Shown here in pieces: positions 33,795-46,400 of a DNA stretch of 64,000 nt. Under the pieces are notes generated by a model that made no database searches, was not told where the DNA came from, and worked only from the letters and a program-made list of their open reading frames with translations. The stretch's first letter is position 1. Every line of letters begins with the position of its first letter. The position numbers were made by a program, and so were the translations under genes. The DNA comes from Lichenostomus cassidix (taxonomy: Eukaryota; Chordata; Aves; Passeriformes; Meliphagidae), in NCBI GenBank assembly GCA_008360975.2, contig CM039193.1, positions 8,732,501-8,796,500 of the forward strand, written 5' to 3'.

Positions 33795-34165
33795 CCACAG
33801 CGTGAGATCCAGAGACCCCCAGCCTCAGGGTGAGATCCAGGGACCCTCAGCCCTGAGGTGACCACCAGGACCCTCAGCACTGGGGAAGGATCCAGGGATG
33901 CTCAGTCCTGGGGGAGCCCCAAGGACCCCCATAGGGCCTTGAGGCATCTCAAGCCTTGGGGTAAGATCCAGAGGCCTTCTGCCTTGAGGCAAAATTTGGG
34001 AACCCTCAGCCCTGGGATGAGACCCTCACAGGACCCCCAGGCCTCTCAAACCTCAGAGTGCAATCTAGGCACCCTCAGCCTGGGGTGAGCCCAAGGATCC
34101 TCAGGGTCCCCCAGCCCTGAGGTGAGATCCAGGAGCCCCCAGCCCTGGGGTGAAACACAGGGACT
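33795..34165. repeat. Degenerate minisatellite upstream of IHO1
   Basis: About ten imperfect copies of a unit of about 28-38 bp containing GAGATCCAGGGACCCTCAGC and CCTGGGGT, ending some 200 bp before the putative 5'-UTR exon of IHO1. Confidence 0.85.
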
Positions 34166-34373
34166 GCCCCAGGGCACTGAGGCCCCTCAGAGCCCACAAG
34201 GTGGGCAGGCGTGGTGGTCAGCTGCATCCCAGGCCTGTGGAGGGCCCCAGGCCAGGCCTGCCCTGGGCCTGCAGAGCTGTGTCCTCCTGGGCTGTCCCCA
34301 CAGCCACAGGACACAGGTGGACGCTGCCCTGAGTGGGGCTGGTCACTTTCCTCCATCTCCCTCCTCTCTGCAG

Positions 34374-34477
34374 GGCACTGTGGCACCATGGCTACTCCGG
34401 GCGGGGAGAGGCCATGAGCGCCGGGGCCATGGTGTGGGCCGGGGGCTCCATGCTGGGGTGTCAGCCCTGAGAACAAC
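34374..34477 (+). promoter_or_regulatory. Putative 5' UTR of IHO1 with two upstream ORFs
   Basis: A good acceptor (CCTCCTCTCTGCAG) ends at 34373, so the exon probably starts at 34374. Before the IHO1 ATG are uORF1 at 34388-34417 (9 codons plus stop) and uORF2 at 34414-34470 (18 codons plus stop). The two overlap as ATGA, and uORF2 stops 7 bases before the main ATG. A further upstream exon is implied but not located. Confidence 0.5.
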
Positions 34478-37400
34478 ATGAACTTCAACGTCTGGAACAT
34501 CAAGGAGATGCTGAGCACGCCAACAGCCCTCGGGTGAGCATGGCTGGGGGGAGATGGAGAGGAGACGAGGTGTGAAACCAAACACTTGGCAGGGGTGATG
34601 GCAGTGAGGTGAAACATGTCCAGAACCGATCTGTGGCTAGTTACAGAAATCTAATGGGAATTCATTAGCTTCCCCGTGGATCCTGTTTCTGGCCCCAGCC
34701 TGCCAGGCACTGCCATGGATCCATCATTGCTGGGAATCTAAAAATCAGCGTTGTCCAGAAGCTGTTCCCTCGTCCATTTAGGGTGTATTTGGGGAAGTCC
34801 CGTGACCTGTCCTCATCTCATTAGATAAGTTAAGTGTTCCTCTTGCCTGTGCAGAGGGTAGACAGAATGAATCGTGATGTGAAATATTATTGCACATTAT
34901 GTAACTCAAAAATTATTCCATATCCTGCATTTATACGCATGGCTTGTTTTTTTCCCAGCAGAAGCCAAAGAGCAGCTAGAAATTCCCACATCTACAATTT
35001 ACAGTGAAACAACAAATATTCAGATGTAAACATCTGGAGGGCAAATATGTAAGACAAGCTGCATTTTGTACTTCAGAGCATCCTTTGTATCCCATGGCTA
35101 AAAAAGGCAGTGGGATATATCCCCTGTTTGACTTTGGCCAAGCTAATTGACGAATTCGGTGCTTTGAGCCTCTGTTAGTTAAATAACCCACTTTCATAAC
35201 TAACTTGTTCAAATTCACAGTTTTAGTCATAGTATCTCTTTGGCCAGATGTTACGACAATGATGGATGATAATGAAAATATAATAGTCATTTTCTTGCCC
35301 ATTATAAAAATGCTTGTCATATCCATATAAATTAATTGAATTTTTCACAGATGCGGGGGCAAAGGGGAGCCAATTCAGGGGAAAATGTGTTTATATCTGT
35401 CATAGTTTTGTCTTTATAATTGTGCATTACTTAACTCTGTTGTCTTCTTGGTAAATACAGATTTAATTTGTTCGGTTTTTTGGGGTTTGTTAGTTTTAAG
35501 TAAGTTTCTTCTCAACTACTTAGAAGAACCTGTGACTTTCTTTCTGGTCAGAGACTGAGGAGGAGAAATTTAAAGAATATATTAAAAAGACATAATATTA
35601 TATATAAAATATATAATTACATTTTCCTATTACATACAAGATATACAAGATATGGTTTTAAAATATATAAATAATTCTGTGGAGTTATGCCATAGAGAAG
35701 GAAATGAGTGAAAAAGTTCAGGTGCCTGTTTGGAAAGGGATCACTTGAATTCCTTCCCTCTCCAAAGTAGCCTATCACCTACAATGTCTTCCCTTTTAAC
35801 TCATTTATTAATGCAGGAAGGAAACAGAGTCAAGATTTTAACACCCACTCCTCAGCATTCCTCATTTTTTGCAAGTGTGTTCAAAATGGTCAAATAGGGC
35901 GTAAAACATTACTGGAAATGAGTCTGGGTTTTTGGAGGAGGTAAGAAGGGGAAAAAAATTTTCTGGGGACTTAACTTTTTCTAAAAGAAAGAGAAGTTTC
36001 CCACTTTTTTTTCCCCCCCATGCTTTTTCAGGAGCATGTGAATGTATGCGTGTTTTTGAAATAGGGGAAAAAGGTGTTGATTACTTTTCCCTTGCTCACT
36101 TCTATTACTAGAAACCTTTCCCACAGCAGGGTATGCTGTTTAATCCCCAGAATACTCTTTCAGGGAGCTTTAAAAATGAAACATAAAATCAGCGTATAAT
36201 CTAGGCAGAGTATGACTCACTCACTTTGCAAGTTTGAGTCAGGGTGTTACTTCTGAGAGCAGCTGCCACCAGGTCCCCAGGAAATGCAAAGCTCCAGTGA
36301 TGCATTGCCCTCATGGCCACAGCTCTGCACAAGCCCAAAACTGCTCCTGGTTTTATTTGTTATTTGTCAGACACACAAATGCTTCTCTGCAGCCCTAACA
36401 GCCTGAGAAATAGGGTGTGGGGAACAAAAGTCCCTGTTCCACCTGGTTTTATGTATTAATATTGACATAATAGTGATACTAGAAATGTAGCAGAGGGAAG
36501 GTTATTTGGTTGGACAATAACATCAGGGTGCCAGTTATTTTAGAGAGTGGGAGGGGGTCAGATGACAGCTGTACTGGGAAAGCTTAGGCTCAATTGAAGT
36601 GTATTGATAAAGGACACCATTTTAGTGGATTGAAATGCCAGCCATCATTAGAGAAAGTGCCACATTAGAGCAGTGCTGCTGCCTGCCCAGCCAGGAGAGC
36701 TGGCAGAGGGAGATCACAGAGGATGCAAGAACAGCAGCCACAAAAGCAGTTTTCAATCAGTCTTTGATTGAGGGGATAAGCATCACAGGGCTGTGGTGCT
36801 TAAAGTACATTTTCAGACACCATCAATACCTGCCTCAGCTAGGGAGCTTGCAGGGGAAGAGACATATTTTTGTCTCGGCCCTGAGCTGAGCATGTTCAGG
36901 CTATTTACTCTTGTAGTGCTACCATGAGAGTGGCAGTAGGGAACTGGAGTCAGCATCTCTATAGGAGCAGCAGAAGCCAAAAAATCCACTACTGTTAATT
37001 TTAAAAAAGGCACTGTAATAGTAATAATAAAGCTCATTAAAAAAATTAATTAAACTGTACAGCAAAAAGGGTTAAATGCTTGCCTGAGACACAAAGATTA
37101 TTTAGATTTGATTACTTAGATTTGAAATTGAAGTTATAAGAAATTTCTTGTTCCGTGAGAAAAGAAGTAACTTTCTAAATGCATAAAAGTTACACTTATA
37201 CCAACTTCGAAAGACATCAGAAGCAGAAAGCCTGACAGAGAGTGTGTAAGGCCAAGAAATTATGAAAATATTAAAAAGGAATTTAAAAGAGATGCTTGGA
37301 AGTTAAGGCCTACCTGGGCCACTACTCTCTATGGTTTATTTCTGCTGTTGAGAATAACTTCCAAGTTTAACAACCTCATTCAATCCATTATCCCATGAAA

Positions 37401-40400
37401 TTCCATCCCACATCACAAAGTCACATATTTTGAAGTTGCATTAAGGTCCTAAAATAAGCAGAAAATGAAGGAGACAGCCAGGACAAAGACTGGGAAAGCA
37501 GCTGTAAAATTCCAGAGCCCCAGAGGAATGAGAAACCAGGGCTATAAGTGCAGGCTGGAAGATGGCTTCAGGCTGGAGAGGGGGATGGCAAAAAAAATCC
37601 CTCTCTCCATATGTCTAACTTTTAATACAGTTGAGGATGCATTTTGTGGGAGCAAACAGGGCTGCTCTGCAGAAATCCCAATCTTCTCTTAAGAAAAAGG
37701 CACTGTTGTAACTGGCAACCAGCTCAGCACAAAGGGCTAACATAGATTCCAAGGTAAGGAATGTCTGGGCAGTATTGAGTCACAGCTAAATGAATAATTA
37801 ATAAACTCATAGAAAGTAAAAATGACCTTGAGAAATTAAAATAAGACCAGAAGCACTTTGAACCTGAAATCTGGAAACTGGAGGCAGTGTTTGAGCTGTA
37901 TAACTGAGAAGGATTTTGTCATGGTTAATGCATATGGGCCAGTGCCAGAATCTGTAGAAAAATACCTTCTAGGATGTGGTGCAAATTATTCACAGCAAGC
38001 AGGTCATGCCATTCCAGGGGATAGGAAGCAGAAGAATAATTGTCTGCTGTGTCTGTTTCCAGTGGCAAATGGCTGGAGGCTGCAATAGCAGCTAAAACTC
38101 CTTGATTTAAACTCCTCCAGCTCCTCTGCACCCAAAGCCAAGGCTGATCCTTTCTCATTTGCTGGGCACATTGGCAGGCAGCTAATAGTGAGGACGAGAG
38201 CAGCATAGCAGAGCTAGAGACAGTTCCTACAGATACAGTCTAAAGCCAGGAGGAAGAGCAGGTGAATGGCAGCTCCCAGAATTTCAGTTGGATTTGTTGT
38301 GATTCAGCCTTGGTCCCTAAATGAGGAGGGGCAGAAAGAGCTGTGAGATTTTCTGGAGGGAAACCAGGAGGAGAGAGACTTTATGGCACTGATCCTACTC
38401 AAGACACTGCTACTAGGGGGAAAAGATCTCTTCTTTAGGAAAGAGGCTTTACTGCACTTTGAAGAAATGTGTCAGAATGGCATAAGTGAGCTTCACCCAC
38501 AGTGCTTGGGAAGAAGAGGGATGTTGGCACAGATTCAGTGGAGATGACAGAACCAGAGAAAATCACTTATAGCAGCACTGCAGATAAATGTTATGTTGCA
38601 AATTGTAGAAGTCTCAGTTTGCTTTTTCAAATGACTCTTAAACCTTGGTGTTGGCATATAAGGACAGATCCAAAAAACAGAGTACAAATACCAGTTTTAA
38701 AAAAATATCGATAAAGCCTACAGCAATTTATAATCATGAAGTTTTAGTTTGTCAATGTCCCTAGAACATCTAGGAAACACAAGAAGAGGGTATTTATCAC
38801 ATACCATGTTTGTTTTGAGGCAAGGCAGAACCTTTGAGTGAAAGATGAAAGTTTGCATGTGGTTGTGCTAAAATATTTGGAGTGGAAATCAGAAAATTAG
38901 AAAAATGAAAGAAGTTCCCAAAAGTTCCAACTCCGCTCATAAAGGGGGAATTCCAACTGACAACAGGGAAACAGAGACTGTGAAGATCTAGCTGACCCCC
39001 AGATATACAGAATGCTGAAGATTTTTTAGATCATGCTCATATCACAAGAAAGGGTTGGAGCTGCTAATATTACAACACCTTGCATCAAGTTAGGTGGGAA
39101 AATGAAATCATACCAACAGTCAGCAGAGGATGATTTACCACTTTTTGAGCTGTCAAGAACTTGTTTTACATATCTAAAGCTGGTTTTGCTTTGGATGCAT
39201 ATGCTAGTGGCAGTACCAAAGAAATGTTATGGGCAGCAACACACAGACAATTTGGGGAATGGCTAATGTTAGCACAAAGCTAAAAGTTCTCCTGAGGTAA
39301 ACTATTGCATCACTGAGGAGGAACTGTTAACTGGGATTGCATACCTGGGATGTTTCCTCACTGTTTGTGGGGAAGGGTTTATATTTAGGACAGAGCATGC
39401 ATCCCTGCATCTCAGGCATTCTGAAGGGAATGGTCAGGTGGTTAGAAGAGCTGGGGTTGCCTGATCACAGATCTGATCCCAGACCTGATCAGGGTTGTCT
39501 GATCTCTCCATCAGGGACAGGCCTGGGCCAAGCATGGCCAGGCTGATGGCTTGCCCAGATGGTCATGTTAGTAAATTAATTGCCAGCAGTGTTAAGCAAA
39601 GGAGAAAGAAATCCATCACTCAAGGGAATGAGTGTATTCAAAAGAGAAATCACCTCGCTCTCTAATTTGCAGAAGTGCCATCATTCCTAAACCAACTGCT
39701 CAGGTGGTGGACTTAAGACAGAAAAATTGGGCTCCAGAGCAGCCAACAGCTGCCTTTGGTTGTAGTGCAGAGTAAGCCTGGGAAGCCAATTGGCTCATAA
39801 AGTCCTCTCAGCTCAATACTCCTCATAAAATCTTTGTTATAAGAATCTTGTTCTTCAGGTATTAAATAACATGAAGGATCTGAGAAAATGAGCATGTTGT
39901 GCGGTGTGACATTCACTGATTGTACTGGACAGTTTCAAAAGGGGTTTGTCAAGACAGTAAAGCACCTAAAGATTATAAAAACCCTTCCTCAAACTAAGAG
40001 GGAGCTCTTTTTTTGTCTGGAAGACAGGAGGATTTAGAAAACTGGTGCAGGAGGTGTGCTACTCACATTGTAGGCAGGGGCTCTGCTTGTGTGGGGTCAT
40101 GGCAGCTCATGAGCTCACATGTCTCCCCCACACACTGGCTGTAGATTAAGAAGTTTTGTTTTTTTCACAAAGCTTAGCTGAGATGGAAACAAGAAACTGC
40201 GAGAGTAAAAATTGTATTCAGATTTCTTTCTTAGCAGATTTGGGTCCAGAGAGGGATTAAGGCAGAAGTTTTGAATTCAGACAGACTTATCAGGCTTTTT
40301 GAGAATCCAGAAACCCATACCTCATCTATTTTTGCTTGCAGCTCAGTGTACTCAGTGAGCTTAAAGCCAAAAGTATTAATATGATATTGTCAGTGACACC

Positions 40401-43400
40401 ACTATATAATGGAGACCGAGCAGTTCAAGTGCTGCTGCTAAATCCCTTCCCTGTTGTGTCTATGATGTTTGGGCTCCTTCCAAAACTAGGGATTAACCAA
40501 ACACGTCACTGCTAATAAATTTTGGGGTGATCATCTCTTGTTATACACATGAATCATTCTCCTGTTCCTTCTCCCTTACTTTTATCATTTGATACGGTAA
40601 AAAATCTTGCGTAAAATTTTCATTAATTATTTTCATTAATTTTGGTCTCTAGTTCCCAGCTCCAAAGGCAGCAACACATCTTGATCTTGGTAGCTCAAAA
40701 AAACCCCCAAGAACATAAACCAGTCCCAGCTTTTTTTGTGTTTGGTCCTAATTCTAAGCACTCTGCCAGACCTTGTGGATGTGGGGCAAAGGAATAGCAA
40801 TAATTTAGACTGAAAAGTGTAGATTTGGATTGGATGTTATGAAAAAATTCTTTCCTGTGAGGGTGATGAGGCACTGGCACAGGTTGCCTAGAGAAGCTGT
40901 GGATGCCCTATGCCTGAAAATGTTCAAGGCCAGGAGGGATGGGACTTTGAGTAACCTGGTATAGTAGAATGTGTCCCTGCCCATGGCAAGAAGGTTGGAA
41001 CTAGGTGATCTTTAAGGTCCCTTCTAACCCAAACCATTCTACGATTCTTCGTGAAAAATGAAAAAAATCTTTTGTATGTATTTTTGCTAACAAAAATGTT
41101 GAAGCCAGCCCCCAACACAATGAGAAGCAGTGCAGCTGTACAGGGAAACCCTCATCTGAGGGAGGCTGGTTCTGTGCCATGAGCCTAGTACATAAAGCAA
41201 GAGATAACAGTGTCTCTGAAGAGGAGTAGAATCAGAGCAACATAGCACAAAATCAAGGGTATCTGGAAAAGATTCATTTGGGTAATGCTCAAGGGAAAGA
41301 AGAGCACTTTTGAGTAGCATGTTAATAAGTTTGAAATATTTCTAAAAATTCAGATCAGTTCATCCAACCATATGCTACCTCTATTTATTTGTTGTTCCAG
41401 TGTGTCAGACTTAAAGCATCTGCAGAATAAATGCCCAAGAAATGTCAACTATTAGTCATAAAGTTTTATTCTGTTGGAACTGCCTTTCCACTAATCAAAG
41501 CAACACCTGAGTTACAACAGAAAATATTATCTAGAGTAGCTGAAAGGGAGAGAATCAGCACTTGCTAGGAGCCTAAAGTCTCTTTAACTAAGACTGATTG
41601 ACAAGGCAGGTAGGATGAGCTGTGTTAGATGCCCAGTCTTGGGTTTGATCTTCTGTCTGCAGGACATGCTGGAGGAACACCTTCACCCCTGTAAGGAGAA
41701 TGCAAAACTACCACACTGTGTTTGTGCGGATGTGGCAGTTTAAGATAACCCAGCTGGTTTATTTTAGAATTCAACATTATGCCATTATTGGAACAGCACC
41801 TTCCAAGCAGAGAGCAAAAATTAACATGTTGGGGTGGGCCATGATCAAGCAGTTCCAGCGGGCCATGTAGTGAATTCTGTTTGGCTTTTTAATTGCTCCA
41901 GACTCATTCACATCCTTCTCTGCACCATTTCAGGCCTAATAAGTTTTCCATGAGGAGCAGCGCTGCCAGTGACTACTCAAGTCTGAGTGATTCTCAGCTG
42001 CTCTTCGGCTCCCAGTTCTGCCCGGAGAATGTGCAGTCGGCAGCAGCACTGCTGGAGCTGGGCACACAGCCGGGACAGCAGAATTCCCAGGATGTGAGTC
42101 TTACTCTCAGTCAGCCCTGTGCAGGCACACAGCCACCATTCAAAGTTAATGGAAAATGCTGAAATCAGGTGGTAACATTTGCAAATGTCGGTAACTTCTG
42201 AAATCAAGTTGTCCTCTTGCTACATACACATATGTACTGTGACAAGACAAAGTAGCAGCCTGGTCAGATGAAAACCTGGTATTTATAACAGATTACTATA
42301 AATTATTGTTGAGATAGGTATCATTTTCTTCAATCACATTTTTAAAATTACTAAAATAATATGAAATTTTTCTCAAGCTAATGTCTTTAGACCACCTGCC
42401 TAGCCAAGGTAGAATATTACATCTATTCTTCTTTCAAAAATGTTGTGTTTCACTTCCTTAGCTTTTTGCAAGGATGACAGAGCTACTTGGTGTTTGCTTC
42501 CCTGCACTGACAATGACCTTGCTGCATTGTTATTATGGCAGATGCTTGTATGATTTTGGATTGGGATGCAGAGTTTCTATGCACAAAATATTTCTCCTAC
42601 AGTTCATGGTTTCTGATGTTACCAGCCTTCACTAAAATAGTTCCAGCACTGCTAACAGAGAACACCAGATCTGAATAAACACACTTGGAGCAAAGATTAG
42701 GAAAGAGCAGTGATGCCAGCTTGGAGGCCCCAGGCTGTCCTTCAGTTCCAGATGCTATCTGCTGTCCTCTGCGTTTTGCCTAGGAGCAGTTTTCATCAGA
42801 CACAAAATAGGAAATTCACTCTTTGCAATGAAACAAAATGAACAGAATTTGCACTTTCTTATGTTTTAAGGAAGCGCATTTCCATTTTGGTCACACAGTG
42901 TCTGGAAATTTTGTAGAATGAAGCCTTCATATTAATATTAAATTTCTTGTCCTAAAATGTGTATTGAAGCATGTGATAAACTCATCTACAGTCTGTTGAT
43001 GTTGCTAGTTGGCAGCAAAATTATGTCATCCACCAGGAAATTCAATAGGATTTTTTTTTTTTAGATTCCTGTACAGGGAGGTTCTACTGACAACTTGAAC
43101 TTTTCCACAACTCCAGAAATACTGGAATTCATTTATAGTCTCTGTTTTGAAAACAGAAGGGAAAAAAATCCCCACACCTTATGATTGTAGCAAACTGAAA
43201 ATTCTCAAGATGAGAGAAAAGCCTGAGTCTGGAGGAATTTGGGCTGGATCTCACAGGGAGTTGATCTAACTAGGCACACTAAATGAGGCATAATCTCATG
43301 AAATTCTTAATCTCCTCGTCCAATCTAATCTGTCATGTCAAATCACTGTGATCTCTGTCTGCAAAGCACTGGATAAACAAATGGTTTCTTCTAATTAATG

Positions 43401-46400
43401 TTCTGATTATTTTTGTACTTCAACATTTTTCTTTTGTTTGTGTCACAGAGTGAGCCCAGTATTTTTACCAAATACCAGACAAAACCACAGTTATTTGATG
43501 AAGAAATAAGAGAAAAAGGTTCACTTACTTTTGGTGCAGGAAGAGCGAAAAGTGTCTTGGAAAATTTTGAAGTGAATAAGAACAAAATAAAGGACAAATA
43601 TGACCGGTATGTAGACATCAATTGGAAATTCTTTCCATGCTGGTGGTTATCACTCCTGCAGCTGCTTTTTCCCCTCTTACAAATCATACGTGACATGGCT
43701 GCATAATTCTCCAAGAAAAGTATCTTTTCCGGTTTTAAATAATTTCTAATTGGAAAGAGTCACAAGGTAAGAGAATAGGATTTATTTGCAATTTATATAA
43801 CACACTCAGCCATAAGCCCCATGGAACATCAAAATTCTAACCTGAATTTACCTTTGTCCTTCTTTATCTAATCAGCATTGTCTCTTTTTTCTGGATTGAT
43901 TCTCTGTGAAAACCCTTATTTCTCAAAATGTTGTAGGCTATGTGGGGACTGATAAAAGGGACTCTGAGGATCGCCTTCACACTTGGGCCAGATGGGGGGA
44001 TTGCCAAACATACTTGCATGCAGATTGCATCTTTATGAACCTGCACATGTCCCTAGAATTTTATTTCTATACAAGATTTTTATGTATCTTTTTTTGTAAC
44101 AGACAAGTGTTACTTGCTAATGTAATTTGCATCCGCTCTTTGTCAGATGTCGAGAATTACACATACCTGCAGGTCCTGAAGGACTTTACGGAACAAGCCA
44201 GTGATTTGAAGCTCAAAAATTAAATATGGCAAACTCCCAGCACACTTATAAATAATTCTTAGCACTGTACATTTTGTAATGTAACATCCAAAGTGATGTG
44301 TGTTTTTATTAAAAGCCTTTGATCAAATCAGGCTATGTATCTCTCTTAGCTTTTCAATGGGCACTACGCTTCTGATAAGGCAAAATTTGATTCTCTATTG
44401 CCTATTAGAGGAGGATTTTTGTAATGAAATGAAAAAGCAATTTTAAATGTTTAGGCATCACTCATAATTATGCTTTTTTTTTTCTTTGAATGGATTATGC
44501 TCCTTCCTACACTCCAGACTTGCTTCCAGATTAGAAGCCTGTTTATAGAAATAGCTATATTATCTTTGCAAAGATAAGTGTATAATTTTTCAATTTGTAT
44601 CCCCCGCAAGTTTGACTAAGAAAATTAGTATCTTCCTTTCCATAAGACTAGAGAGAATTTAGAAGCACTGCCTAATTCTCATAACTAGAATCTAACTGGC
44701 CTCTGCATTATTTTTGGCTGTTGCAATTTAGATCACTCAAATGATTGACTTTAAATGACCCAAATCTTCAGAGAGGAAAAGGTTATCACTTTGCTTAGCA
44801 ACCACCCGTGCATTTTGGCGTGGCAGGTTAATCGTGAATATAGTCTGCTTCCTGATAGGTTGGCTCAACTTAAAAGGACGGATAACAGAAACCACAGGCA
44901 TAATCTCAGGAGAAAAGGATTTGCAGTATTTGTTCTTCCTGGCTTGGGCTTTGTTGATGCTGAAGCTTTTCCCGTGTTTTTCCCACAGTTATTTTAGTCC
45001 AAACACAATACCCATGTATCGCGGCAACTGGCACGTCACCGCACAGGCTGGGTCCTTCCAGAGCAGATAACGCCGTGATCACACCCCTGCAGCTAATGGA
45101 CAGTTGTGCAAATGCCAACTAAAAATTTGAGAGAGAGGCCAAAAATTTGAGAGTAAAAGACCCATAACTTCATGTAGATGGCATATGTGGGCATGTGTGT
45201 ATAAGTATTGTTTTCTTACTTTACATTGCAGAGTCCATGTTTTCCTGAAACAACTGAAGTGACTTCAAAGGGTTATACCCACTGAAGTAATCATGTTTCC
45301 GTGCTTACATTACACACTACACTGTGCCTTGCAGTGTTTCCTGTCTCATTTTTACAGTGATCTTTTCAATTTTTGTACACTTCAGTAAATTACATTTCTG
45401 GTTCATACTTGTTGGTTTTTTTCCATTTTAGTGAAGTCCTAAGCTCCTTTATTTCCAGCATCAAAGACCGACTTCAAGAGGTAAGTCACTTCAAATTCAG
45501 AATGTAAAATAATGAAGAGTTAGAAATACTAGAGAACATTGTGTTCACTTTCTCTCCTTTACTATGCAGATATCTAAAATATTACATTGTGTATCTTAAG
45601 CACTCAAACACTTTAAACCAACAATTGTAATGGTTTTTGCATGTACCATTGCCTTTCTGGTCTTAGGGTCAAGGTCTTTAGGGACTTGCCTCAGAGCTAG
45701 CAGAGGAATTTTTCTGGGTCTCTGGAGCAAAACCAAACTGTAGTGGCTGTCTGCAAATATCAATTATTTTTTCCTTCTGCCCAAAGAAAGCAGTCTACTC
45801 TCAGGATTAGTTAATGTGGTCTGAAGGTGAAGGTCTCTTCCCCAACACTTCCACAATTAATTTTATTAGTTATTATTAGTCCTATTTTACAGATAAGTAT
45901 CTCTTTTTTGAAATCTGTTCAGATTTCATGAGTCTTTTGAGCCATTCCACATCTCCTTTGGGGCTGCAACCAACAGCTGGACAAATTGTTTCAAGTGACA
46001 AATAAACAACCATTTCCAGGCTGTTCCATTCCATGAGTTGCAGTCATTGTTCTGTGGCATCTGAGGCTGTGATTTTGCAAACAAAGAAAAGGCAATGTTT
46101 TAATTTTCCCATTTGCCTTTGTTTTTGCAGCTGCAAGCATGCTTTGAGAAGTTTGAAGAAACGTGTGATTCCAAGCACAAATCCATTTTGGTTTACCTAG
46201 AAACCCTTTCCAAGACATGTAAGTCCTTCCTGTGTTCCTGTTAACAGCAGAGGGCACAGTCAAACTGCCAAATGTCAGCGTGTTGTTTCCAGGCTGGTGT
46301 GAACTGGGCAAGTCATGCCACTCACAGCTGCTCTCCCTGAGGAGAGAAAATAAGACTAATCCATGGTATGGACTCGTCAGTTTTTCTGTTCCTACTCTCT

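Noticed and set aside
29621..34373. C3orf84 ortholog
   Set aside because: Expected from human gene order, but none of its conserved phrases were seen on either strand; lost, moved or too diverged to see by eye.
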